Assembly (NCBI GenBank): GCA_017480425.1
Contig: JAFVAR010000028.1
Location: 1 to 32,306 of the forward strand
Direction of reading: 5' to 3'
Source of the DNA: a bacterium
GTDB taxonomy: Bacteria > Cyanobacteriota > Vampirovibrionia > Gastranaerophilales > Gastranaerophilaceae
DNA length: 32,306 nucleotides
Below are positions 1 to 8,000 of this stretch, in pieces. The translations under genes and the position numbers were made by a program. The number at the start of each line of letters is the position of its first letter. Within the stretch, counting starts at the first letter, position 1. Under the pieces are notes generated by a model. That model did no database searches. It was given only the letters and a program-made list of their open reading frames with translations, and had not been told where the DNA came from.

Positions 1-95
1 CAAAACTAATCAACTTAAAACACATAACACAACCTTTCATACAACCTACACACTAACCTTCTACACATGAGGAATTATTAAAAAAGATTCCGAAG

Positions 96-121
96 CCTTT
101 CTCAAAGAAAGGTTTTTTTTT
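96..121 (+). terminator. Rho-independent terminator of a gene left of the window
   Basis: A 7-bp stem, CCTTTCT/AGAAAGG, with a CAA loop is followed by nine T residues. It would end a plus-strand transcript that begins before the window. No gene is visible between the window start and this hairpin. Confidence 0.75.
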
Positions 122-126
122 ACGAA

Positions 127-160
127 TTTTTTGCAGAGAGCGGAGGATTTTTGTTGAAGT
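127..160. repeat. Short degenerate repeat related to 29314-29350
   Basis: The stretch reads TTTTTTGCAGAGA followed by GCGGAGGATTTTTGTTGAAGT. The same word pattern (GCGGA, a few bases, TTTTTGCAGAGT or TTTTGCAAAGT) occurs twice in tandem at 29314-29350, also in an intergenic region next to a terminator. It may be a small dispersed intergenic repeat; the similarity is short and imperfect. Confidence 0.35.
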
Positions 161-284
161 AAGAAGACGTAAAGTTGGGCAAATATTCCCAACAATAAAA
201 TGAGCACAATAAGATAGTAAATACTTAACTTTACGGAACATCAATTTTGTTGTAATATTATAGGTGGAGGAAAGCTTTTTATCT

Positions 285-1121
285 ATGGGTTATAAAATTT
301 TATCAAAAAAAGAAATATGTCCGAATCAGTATGAAATTACTGTAGATGCTCCTTACGTTGTACGCAACGCTAAGGCAGGACAGTTTATAATTTTTAGAGT
401 TGAAGAAAACGGAGAGAGAGTTCCTCTGACAATTGCGGATGTTGATAAATCTACAGGGGCGCTGACGCTTGTATTTATGGCAGTTGGATATTCTACTAAA
501 AAGCTTGCCTCGTTAAATGTAGGAGATGAGCTTATTGATATTGCAGGTCCGCTTGGCCGGCCTACTGAAATAAAGAAGTATGGAACTGTTGTATGTCTTG
601 CCGGAGGATACGGAGCCGCACCTTGCTATCTTATTGCAAAAGCATTTAAAGAAGCCGGAAACAAAGTTTATATGATTATGGGTGCAAGGAACAAAGATTT
701 AATATTCTGGCAGGATAAAATGAGAGATGCGTGTACAGAATTATTCATAACTACCGATGACGGTTCTCTTGGAGAAAAGGGCTTTGTTACAACTGTTCTG
801 GAAAGAATCATAGAAAAAGAGGCTGTTAATTATGCAATTGCTGTAGGACCTATGCCAATGATGAGGGCAGTTGCAGAACTTACAAGAGACAAAGGAATTT
901 ATACGGAAGCAAGTATGAATCCTATTATGGTTGACGGTACAGGCATGTGTGGAGCGTGCAGAGTCACTGTAGGAGGAAAAACGAAGTTCGCTTGTGTTGA
1001 CGGCCCAGATTTTAATGCTCACGAAATTGACTTTGATGAAGTTATAAATCGTACTAAAATATATAAAGATGAAGAGAAAAAAAGAAGTGAAAATTGTAAC
1101 TTGTTGAGCATGGTAAAATAA
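285..1121 (+). CDS. NfnA/SudB-like FAD/NAD(P)-binding and [2Fe-2S] electron-transfer subunit
   Basis: This is a cytosolic flavoprotein of the sulfide/dihydroorotate dehydrogenase-like family, related to PyrK and to the small subunit of the electron-bifurcating NADH-dependent ferredoxin:NADP oxidoreductase NfnAB. An N-terminal FAD-binding barrel (RVPLTIADVD) leads to an NAD(P) domain (VVCLAGGYGAAP), then the C-terminal cluster motif DGTGMCGACRV...FACVDGP, with three Cys and a nearby Asp as probable [2Fe-2S] ligands. I chose ATG 285 (MGYKILSKKE) because relatives begin this way and GGAGG lies upstream at 266-270, though 14 nt is a long spacing; GTG 264 would add seven residues. The usual large partner (NfnB/GltD-like) is not next door, so the complex partner must lie elsewhere. 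A weak promoter (TTTACG-N17-TAATAT, 230-258) may precede it. Confidence 0.85.
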   Translation: MGYKILSKKEICPNQYEITVDAPYVVRNAKAGQFIIFRVEENGERVPLTIADVDKSTGALTLVFMAVGYSTKKLASLNVGDELIDIAGPLGRPTEIKKYGTVVCLAGGYGAAPCYLIAKAFKEAGNKVYMIMGARNKDLIFWQDKMRDACTELFITTDDGSLGEKGFVTTVLERIIEKEAVNYAIAVGPMPMMRAVAELTRDKGIYTEASMNPIMVDGTGMCGACRVTVGGKTKFACVDGPDFNAHEIDFDEVINRTKIYKDEEKKRSENCNLLSMVK

Positions 1122-1146
1122 GTATAGAAAAATATAGGAGAAAACT

Positions 1147-1338
1147 ATGGCATCAGATGAAAAAGCAATACCTTTATGTCCGCTAATGAGCGTTGGTTCG
1201 CAAGTAGAGATAGTATGTATGCAAGAAAATTGCGCTTGGTATCTTAAAAATTACAAAATTTGCTCGGTATATATGATGGCACATAATTCAATGCTTGATG
1301 TTCAGGCAAAACAAAGAGCAAGACAAGCTCAGCAATAA
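1147..1338 (+). CDS. Small four-cysteine (putative metal-binding) protein
   Basis: This 63-residue protein has four cysteines at positions 11, 24, 29 and 39 (C-x12-C-x4-C-x9-C), beginning CPLMSVG and including ENCAW. The pattern resembles small Cys proteins found in many anaerobic and gut bacteria in which CPxM and CxW surround a probable metal site; zinc or iron-sulfur binding is inferred. There is no signal peptide or membrane segment, so it should be cytosolic. AGGAG upstream of ATG 1147 supports the start. It lies 25 bp after the NfnA-like gene and before a terminator at 1354, so the two probably form one transcript, which hints at a redox link. Function unknown. Confidence 0.75.
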   Translation: MASDEKAIPLCPLMSVGSQVEIVCMQENCAWYLKNYKICSVYMMAHNSMLDVQAKQRARQAQQ

Positions 1339-1353
1339 GTTTATGATGAAATC

Positions 1354-1381
1354 AGCCGGCATAAAATAAGCCGGCTTTTAA
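1354..1381 (+). terminator. Rho-independent terminator after the 63-aa gene
   Basis: AGCCGGC and GCCGGCT form a 7-bp GC-rich stem with a 9-nt A-rich loop, followed by TTTTAAATTTT. It separates the NfnA-like pair from purA, which starts 26 bp later. Confidence 0.7.
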
Positions 1382-1406
1382 ATTTTGGTTAGGGAGATAA
1401 CGGATA

Positions 1407-2681
1407 ATGAAAAATACAGTTGTGATTGGTGCACAATGGGGAGATGAAGGAAAAGCTAAAATTACTGATATTTTAGCCAGACAAGCCGATTTAATCATAA
1501 GATATCAAGGCGGATGTAATGCAGGACACACTGTAGTTACAGGAGGGACTACTTACAAATTCCATTTAATACCGTCAGGAATTTTATATGATAATACGGT
1601 TTGTTTTATAGGTGCAGGATGCGTTATACATCCTGAATCATTCAAAAAAGAATACGAAGAACTGAAAGCTCAGGGAGTTAATTTTAAAAATCTTAAGATT
1701 TCACCGCTTGCAACAATTACAATGCCATATCACATTGAAATTGACGGATATTCCGAAAACAATGCAGGTAAGGGTAAAATTGGCACGACAAAAAAAGGAA
1801 TCGGACCTACATATACAGATAAAATGGCAAGAATCGGATTAAAAATACAAGATTTGTATTCTTATGAGGCTTTAAGTGAAAAATTAGATATGATATTACC
1901 TATAAAAAACAAGCAGCTAGAAAAAGTATACGGACTTGAACCTTATACAAAAGAATGCATAATATCACTTTGTGAAACATATGCAGAGCTTTTTAAACCA
2001 TATGTTGCGTTTGATTGGCAAGATATGCTTAACAGATATAAAGATAAAAAAATTCTGTTTGAAGGTGCCCAAGGTGTAATGTTGGATATAGATTACGGGA
2101 CATATCCGTTTGTAACAAGTTCAAATCCAATCGGCGGAGGCGCTGCAACAGGAAGCGGCTACGGTCCTACTATGATTCAGGATGTTGTTGGTGTTTCTAA
2201 AGCATATGTAACAAGAGTAGGAGAAGGACCGTTTGTTACGGAATTGACAGATGAAATCGGCAAAAAAATACAGGAAATCGGACATGAATTTGGCGTAACA
2301 ACAGGCAGGCCAAGAAGATGTGGGTGGTTTGATGCTGTAATTATGAAATATGCGGTTCTGGTAGGTGGAATTACAAATGTTGCACTTACAAAGATTGATG
2401 TGTTTGATACTTTTGATGAAATAAAGATTTGTACCGCATATAAAGATTGCAGAAATGATAAGGTCTATACTTCTTATCCTACAGATGTGTTCATCCATAA
2501 GTATTTAGAACCTATATATGAAACAATGCCGGGGTGGAAAACATCGCTTAGCGGAATAAAAACTTATGATGAATTACCGGAAAACGCAAAAAAATACATC
2601 AAAAAAGTCGAAGATTTGATTGGTGCGCCTATAGGTATTATAAGTGTAGGGCCGGACAGAGAGCAAACTATATTTGTATAA
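1407..2681 (+). CDS. purA: Adenylosuccinate synthetase
   Basis: PurA joins IMP and aspartate using GTP to give adenylosuccinate, the first committed step to AMP. The length (424 aa) is typical. Visible motifs are the N-terminal phosphate loop WGDEGKAK with the catalytic Asp, NAGHT with the catalytic His, GTTKKGIGP(T/A)Y, the IMP region SSNPIGGGAATGSG, and TTGRPRRCGWFD near the GTP site. One deviation: most PurA proteins read GDEGKGK, while this one has Ala in place of the second Gly after the lysine. A GGGAG element precedes ATG 1407. No terminator is obvious before the udp promoter, so it may be expressed alone or by readthrough. Confidence 0.97.
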   Translation: MKNTVVIGAQWGDEGKAKITDILARQADLIIRYQGGCNAGHTVVTGGTTYKFHLIPSGILYDNTVCFIGAGCVIHPESFKKEYEELKAQGVNFKNLKISPLATITMPYHIEIDGYSENNAGKGKIGTTKKGIGPTYTDKMARIGLKIQDLYSYEALSEKLDMILPIKNKQLEKVYGLEPYTKECIISLCETYAELFKPYVAFDWQDMLNRYKDKKILFEGAQGVMLDIDYGTYPFVTSSNPIGGGAATGSGYGPTMIQDVVGVSKAYVTRVGEGPFVTELTDEIGKKIQEIGHEFGVTTGRPRRCGWFDAVIMKYAVLVGGITNVALTKIDVFDTFDEIKICTAYKDCRNDKVYTSYPTDVFIHKYLEPIYETMPGWKTSLSGIKTYDELPENAKKYIKKVEDLIGAPIGIISVGPDREQTIFV

Positions 2682-2715
2682 CCCTAACTATACCGAAAAT
2701 AATACACTTAATATA

Positions 2716-2744
2716 TTGACTTAGTCCTGTATAATTGATAAAAT
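2716..2744 (+). promoter_or_regulatory. Promoter of udp (TTGACT-N17-TAAAAT)
   Basis: TTGACT at 2716-2721 and TAAAAT at 2739-2744 are 17 bp apart, the ideal spacing for a housekeeping sigma factor. Transcription would start near 2751, giving a leader of about 16 nt that is little more than the AAAGGAGG ribosome site. A perfect TATAAT at 2730-2735 lies between them but is only 8 bp from the TTGACT. Confidence 0.6.
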
Positions 2745-2766
2745 AAACCTTTCAAAGGAGGTTTAT

Positions 2767-3531
2767 ATGAAATATTCAACAGACGGAACGCAATATCATA
2801 TAGGTCTAAAAGAAGGTGACATAGGAGAATATGTTATTCTGCCCGGAGATCCGAAACGTTGCGAAAAAATTGCGGCATACTTTGATGAGCCAAAACTTGT
2901 AGCTGATAGGCGAGAGTTTATTACATATACAGGATACCTTAACGGTGTAAAAGTAAGTGTGACTTCAACAGGAATAGGAGGCCCATCCGCTTCAATTGCT
3001 CTAGAAGAACTTGTAAAAGTCGGAGCTAAAAATTTTATCCGAGTAGGAACATGCGGAGGTATGCAGACTGATGTCAAAAGCGGAGATTTAGTAATCGCTA
3101 CAGGCGCAATAAGGATGGAAGGTACATCAAAAGAGTATGCTCCTATTGAGTTTCCTGCAGTAGCTGATTTTGATATGGTTACGGCACTGAAAAGTTCTGC
3201 TGAAAAATTAAATATTCCGCATCATGTTGGTGTTGTACAGTGCAAAGATGCGTTTTACGGTCAGCATAATCCTGAAATAATGCCTGTAAATTATGAACTT
3301 GAAAATAAGTGGAATGCTTGGCTCAAACTCGGATGTTTGGCGTCTGAAATGGAATCTGCTGCGCTGTTTGTTGTAGGAAGTTTCTTAAAAGTCAAAGTAG
3401 GTTCAATATTTCTTGTTGTTGCAAATCAAGAAAGAGAAAAACAAGGACTCGAAAATCCGGTCGTTCACGATACGGATTCGGCTATAAAAGTCGCTATAGA
3501 AGCTATCAAATATTTAATTAGCATCAAATAA
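2767..3531 (+). CDS. udp: Uridine phosphorylase (nucleoside phosphorylase family)
   Basis: This cytosolic enzyme splits uridine with phosphate into uracil and ribose-1-phosphate for pyrimidine salvage. The 254-aa protein has the NP-I family features: VILPGDPKR near the N terminus (phosphate site), [19 protein letters not shown] around residue 92, and EMESAAL around residue 197 for ribose binding. The AAAGGAGGT ribosome site ends 4 nt before ATG 2767. It has its own promoter and is followed within 5 bp by the strong promoter of the next unit. Udp is favoured over purine phosphorylases by the overall sequence; substrate range is not provable from sequence. Confidence 0.92.
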   Translation: MKYSTDGTQYHIGLKEGDIGEYVILPGDPKRCEKIAAYFDEPKLVADRREFITYTGYLNGVKVSVTSTGIGGPSASIALEELVKVGAKNFIRVGTCGGMQTDVKSGDLVIATGAIRMEGTSKEYAPIEFPAVADFDMVTALKSSAEKLNIPHHVGVVQCKDAFYGQHNPEIMPVNYELENKWNAWLKLGCLASEMESAALFVVGSFLKVKVGSIFLVVANQEREKQGLENPVVHDTDSAIKVAIEAIKYLISIK

Positions 3532-3535
3532 TAAA

Positions 3536-3564
3536 TTGACAAACAGTTTATAGTATTTTATAAT
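3536..3564 (+). promoter_or_regulatory. Perfect consensus housekeeping promoter
   Basis: TTGACA (3536-3541), 17 bp, then TATAAT (3559-3564): both hexamers and the spacing are exact consensus. It begins 5 bp after the udp stop codon, and the start site is expected near 3571, inside a 34-bp palindrome. Such strength next to an operator-like palindrome suggests a promoter that must be repressed or attenuated. Confidence 0.85.
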
Positions 3565-3596
3565 AACCTTGTATCGATATATCGATACAAGGTTAT
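3563..3596. promoter_or_regulatory. 34-bp perfect palindrome, probable operator at the start site
   Basis: All 17 base pairs match around the centre at 3579/3580. The core TGTATCGATATATCGATACA (3570-3589) overlaps the predicted transcription start and abuts the -10 box. It has the same length and the same TGTA...TACA ends as the E. coli trp operator, although the inner bases differ. In RNA that starts near 3571, the sequence 3571-3588 would fold into a 5'-terminal hairpin just before the AAGG that could serve the leader ORF. Operator use and binding protein are inferred. Confidence 0.6.
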
Positions 3597-3599
3597 ATT

Positions 3600-3656
3600 A
3601 TGAACAAAAATATATCTCAAAAAATGAATAGACGTTGGTGGCGCGGGTTAGTTTAA
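3600..3656 (+). CDS. 18-codon leader peptide with tandem Trp codons
   Basis: The ORF encodes MNKNISQKMNRRWWRGLV and then TAA. Trp codons 13 and 14 (3636-3641) are adjacent, the hallmark of trp-type leader peptides. AAGG at 3589-3592, inside the right arm of the palindrome, is 7 nt before the ATG. It sits about 29 nt downstream of the predicted start of a consensus promoter and overlaps a terminator-like hairpin. The gene downstream is an unknown membrane protein and not a Trp biosynthesis gene, so this may be an orphan attenuator, a trans-acting leader RNA, or Trp-responsive control of a lineage-specific gene. Translation is not proven. Confidence 0.5.
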   Translation: MNKNISQKMNRRWWRGLV

Positions 3657-3690
3657 ACTGCCCTTATTGCTCTCGTCTGTTTTTTATTTT
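3630..3690 (+). terminator. Putative attenuator hairpin with T-tract
   Basis: AGACG (3630-3634) can pair with CGTCT (3674-3678), enclosing a second stem GGG..AGTTT/AAACT..CCC (3645-3663). TTTTTTATTTT follows at 3680-3690. The Trp codons lie in the left arm between the two stems. The inner loop between stems pairs only weakly (mostly G-U), so the terminator is less certain than the other hairpins in this window. Confidence 0.4.
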
Positions 3691-3691
3691 G

Positions 3692-3733
3692 AACTTAAGG
3701 GTAGTAAAATTTATTTTTTACCGGTTTTAAGTT
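3692..3733 (+). promoter_or_regulatory. Hairpin just upstream of the ribosome site of the 405-aa gene
   Basis: AACTTAA (3692-3698) pairs with TTAAGTT (3727-3733), and GGTA (3700-3703) with TACC (3719-3722). The stem ends 2 nt before AAAAGG, the ribosome site for ATG 3749, so folding could limit access to it. It may be a second layer of control in this 180-nt leader, or a chance AT-rich fold. Confidence 0.35.
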
Positions 3734-3748
3734 TAAAAGGAAACAATA

Positions 3749-4966
3749 ATGTCGTCGAATAATAATAAAATTTTGATAAACACACTGCCAAAGCATATCA
3801 GACCTGCTGCTAAATTCATACGCCATCAAGAACAAGCATCCGGGCTTTCAACTTCCAGATTTATTCAGGACGTATCAACCTGCCTTATTCCCAAAGCCGT
3901 TTTTTCAAGAAGTAAAGAAGACCTTGCAGAAAATACATTTTTGGAAGTTTCGGAAGAAACATTAATATACTTCGTGCCGACAATTCTTGGTCAACATATA
4001 GCAAGAACGGCATTTTCTAAAGGTTTGGACAGTAAATCCAAAGAAAAAGTTGCAACAACCGGTGTTGAACTTTTAGAAAATGCAAAAAATAATCCGTTAG
4101 TTAAACATAACAATAAAAAGATTTTGCCAGTTAAAGCTGCTATTGCACTAGCTGCAATGGCAATTCCCCTTACTGAATTTTCGCTGAATTATATAAAAAA
4201 TCTTATGACACTAAAGGTTTTTAATAAGAGTGATTTTAAAAATATAGCTTCACTTGAAGATAATGCAGAAGATAAAGAACACCAGCAAAAAGTTGAAAAA
4301 AGTGCAAAAAAGCATATTAAAATTGCAGCAATTGCCTATGGTGCTTGTTTGGGGCTTGCAGGTTTGCTTGCAGTAAAAGGTAAAAATTCAAAAATTTTGC
4401 AAAAAATTTCCGAATTTATTGTAGCTCCGGGGACAAAATTATTCCCTAAGAATAAGAAGACAAAGAACTTTGTAAACAAATATTTTAATATGGATTTTAA
4501 CAATCAAGACGGCAAGCTTGTGTTAAGTAAAGGTCAGCTTACAACTTGTGTGTTAACAGGAGGAGTCGGATATTTTGGGGCATCATCAGACAGAGGGAAA
4601 GAAAACTTAAAAGAAACAGCGACCCGTTTTCCGCTTGTCGCATTATACGTAATTACAGGCAGTGAACTTGTTGAAAAAGGTTTCAAATCAATTCTGAAAA
4701 AAATGGGGAAATGCAAAGATTTAATCGGTAGAAATAACGAGGTTCCGAAATCTGATGAACTTGATGTATTAGCAAGAAAACTTGCAAAGAAAAGAAATTC
4801 AAATGCAGAAAAAGAATACAAATCTTTAGTAAAGCAGAAAATACTGATTTCCGGTCTGCCATATATTTTTGCTATCGGAGTAATGGGATTTTTTGTTGCA
4901 GGAATGACAAACTATTTTACAAAAAAACGTTATGAAAATGCGCAGAAATATAGGAAGTATTTATAA
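3749..4966 (+). CDS. Tryptophan-free membrane protein of unknown function
   Basis: I do not recognise this 405-residue protein. It has no cleavable signal peptide; hydrophobic segments lie near residues 128-150, 190-210, 258-275, 292-310 and 365-390, the last (PYIFAIGVMGFFVAGMTNYF) being a clear membrane helix. The rest is Lys-rich and basic, so it is probably an integral inner-membrane protein with cytosolic loops. It contains no tryptophan at all, notable because its leader carries two adjacent Trp codons. ATG 3749 follows AAAAGG at an 8-nt spacing. A bidirectional terminator at 4975 ends the unit. The protein looks like the hypothetical membrane proteins typical of Gastranaerophilales, but I cannot assign a family. 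Confidence 0.8.
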   Translation: MSSNNNKILINTLPKHIRPAAKFIRHQEQASGLSTSRFIQDVSTCLIPKAVFSRSKEDLAENTFLEVSEETLIYFVPTILGQHIARTAFSKGLDSKSKEKVATTGVELLENAKNNPLVKHNNKKILPVKAAIALAAMAIPLTEFSLNYIKNLMTLKVFNKSDFKNIASLEDNAEDKEHQQKVEKSAKKHIKIAAIAYGACLGLAGLLAVKGKNSKILQKISEFIVAPGTKLFPKNKKTKNFVNKYFNMDFNNQDGKLVLSKGQLTTCVLTGGVGYFGASSDRGKENLKETATRFPLVALYVITGSELVEKGFKSILKKMGKCKDLIGRNNEVPKSDELDVLARKLAKKRNSNAEKEYKSLVKQKILISGLPYIFAIGVMGFFVAGMTNYFTKKRYENAQKYRKYL

Positions 4967-4974
4967 CGACTCAA

Positions 4975-5007
4975 TAAAAAAGCGCATTATTTTATGCGCT
5001 TTTTTAT
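4975..5007. terminator. Bidirectional terminator between convergent genes
   Basis: AGCGCAT/ATGCGCT forms a 7-bp stem, extended by an A-tract on the left and a T-tract on the right. It can serve both the 405-aa gene (+) and the SNF2 helicase gene (-). Confidence 0.8.
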
Positions 5008-5092
5008 TTTTTACTCCAAGTCAAATAGTTGTTTAACTAAAATGCTCAATTTGTACAACAATTGCAGAATTTAAAATCCGCATACTTGTAGT

Positions 5093-8000
5093 CTAATCCA
5101 CTGAGAAGATATCTTTGATATCTTCCATTGTGAGTGACTTAGTTATATTTCTGTCAATTGAAACTACGCTGTCAACAAGATCACGTTTGCGTCCTTTAAT
5201 TTTTTGAATTTTTTCTTCAACCGTATTCTTTGTAATAAGTCTGTACACAAATACTTTTTTAGTTTGTCCGATACGATAAGCACGGTCAGTAGCTTGATCT
5301 TCAACCGCAGGGTTCCACCAAGGGTCATAGTGAATTACATAGTCAGCACCTGTCAGGTTCAAACCTGTACCGCCGGCTTTCAAGCTAATCAAGAATATCG
5401 GTATATTTTCGTTATTATTGAAGTTATTAACCGCAGCTTCTCTGTCTTTTGTCTTACCGGTTAAGTATTCATAAGGGATACCGGCTCTTTCAAGCCAAGC
5501 TTTAATAATATCAAGCATATCAACGAACTGGCTGAACAGAAGTATTCTGTGCTTTTCTTCTATAATTTGTTGTATCATTCCCTTCAAATATTCAAACTTA
5601 CCTGACTGCATATCACCCTTAACGTGCTCTTTATCATACAGGCGAGGGTGGCAGCATATTTGGCGCATTCTAAGAAGTGCAGAGAAGATTGACATTCTGC
5701 TTTTTTCAAGACCGTTAAGTTCAATGCTCTTAAAGAGTTCTTCTTTAGTACTGTCCAGAACTTCAAGATAAAAGTCTCTCTGCTCGTCAGTAAGTTCGCA
5801 ATATGCCATATTTTCAACTTTATCAGGTAAGTCTTTTGCAACATCTCGCTTCATACGTCTTAATATGAACGGGAATATTTGAAGTTTCAAGCGTTTTTCA
5901 ACCGTTTTATCCTGTCTTTCCATAATAGGTGTAACGTAGCGGTAATTGAATTCCGCAACATTAAATAAGAAGCCCGGCATCAGAAAGTCAAATACAGACC
6001 AGAGTTCCTCAAGTTTGTTTTCAATCGGAGTACCTGACAGTGCCAATTTATGGTCCGACTGCAATTCTTTTACAGATTGAGCAGTCTGTGATATTGCGTT
6101 CTTTATGTTCTGTGATTCATCTAAAATCACGTATCTGAACTTATATTTTTTAAGTTTTGCAATATCACGTCTTACAAGAGCATAACTTGTAATAATAATG
6201 TCATAATTCGGAATTTCTTTGAAAAGACCTTTTCTGTCTGCACCTTGAATCTTTAAACAAGTCAAACCCGGAGTGAATTTTTGTATTTCATTTTCCCAGT
6301 TAAATACAACTGTAGTGGGAGCAATTACCAATGTAGGCATAGGTCCGTCAACTTCTTTAGCTTTCTGTAAAAGCGTTAGAGCCTGAAGCGTTTTACCTAA
6401 CCCCATATCATCAGCCAAAATGCCGTTTAGACCATATTGATACAAGAACCACAACCAGTGGAACCCTTTAATTTGATATTCACGGAACTCTGCATCTACA
6501 GATTTCGGAATATCTACGCCATCAGAAGTTGTCGAGAAGGTCGAAATTTGCTCCCAGAATTTTTGGAATTTTTCACTCATTACAAGTTCAAAACCTTGGT
6601 TCTGAAGTTCTGTTATTAAACCTACACGATATGTTTTTACCAAAAACTTATTTTCATTATTTCTGTATGCATCAAATGAGTTAAATGAACGCATTATTGC
6701 ATAAATATTCTGAGCAGGATACTCTACAAATCCGAGACTTCTTACACGAGCGTATTTTTCTCCGCTCTGAATTGTTTCATATATATCGTCAAAGTTGATT
6801 ATTTCCTCACCAACTTGGCCATATAATTGAATTTCCATACTGTCAATTGATTCTTCTGAGAAATCAATTTTTGCGCACATTTTAAACGGTTCTTGAAGAA
6901 GCTTAAAGAAATTCATATCATCATGTTCTTCAAATTTCCAGCCTTCACCTGCCTGTTGGATATAGTAATTATAAAAATCTATAGCATTTTCTTTTTCAAG
7001 AGCCAAATTGTTTGTCTGCATAGGAACAAACTTGCAGGCAAGAAGCATATTATACGCTAACTGCTCCTTATCGTAATCTCTTTTTATCCAATAAACTAAA
7101 TCTTGTTCATCACTTTTTACTGAAAGGTAAGGGGATTTTTCCTTGCTCTTTGAATACGGAACTCTTACTCCGGAATAATCAAATTCTAAAGAAGCTTTTA
7201 GAGATTGATCATAGTCTATTCCGAGCGTAACAATATTCACCGGAGGTTTGTGATCCATAAGAAGTCCGCTTATATTTTCCGCTATTGTTACAGGCATTAT
7301 CTCCTGCAAATGCGGAAGCTCCTCATACACAAACTTACCGCCGTCAGCATCTTTTAAATCGGTAAATGTCGCTTTAATTATGCTTTGCGGAAGTTCATTC
7401 ATCGCTACATTTATAGGGAATATAATATTTTTGTATCTGCCCCACTTTATTTGGCGTGAAAAATATTTTATTTCTTCAAACGGGTACGTTTCATCCTTAT
7501 CAGGACGAGACCAAAATAGTTCCAGCACAATGTTTGTACCACCGTTTACATTAGTTGTGGAAACATCTAAATTTAAATTCCAAACATTATCCGTAAACTG
7601 AATTCTTTCTTTTGTTTTTTCATCCAAAACTTCCTCAAGCTGAGCCATCAGAGGAAATACCGGTGCAAATTTTGTAATCGGAATATCGTACCAACCGGCT
7701 TTTTTGTCCTGTTTTGCGATTTTCAACATTGTTTGAAAAAGTGCTATTTCAACTTTTTGTGCATCATTCAACTCAAATTCAGGAGATGCCTTCTGTATTT
7801 CTATTAAAGAACGCAAAATACCTTCTAAAGACCGCACAATTTTGTTTGAAGCTCTGTCTCGAACCAAAATTGAAAAGAAATTCTGTCTTCTCTTTGGATT
7901 AAAATGAAATATATAGCTACCTCTTGCGGGAGTTTTAAGTGCCGTATCAACATCAGATAAATCCGGCACAACACCATATTTATCTTCCATCCAATTATCA

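Noticed and set aside
53..244. 63-codon minus-strand frame at the left edge
   Set aside because: It runs through a terminator hairpin and its T-tract; composition is not gene-like.
2716..2735. TTGACT paired with the perfect TATAAT at 2730
   Set aside because: Spacing is only 8 bp; the TAAAAT at 2739 gives the correct 17 bp.
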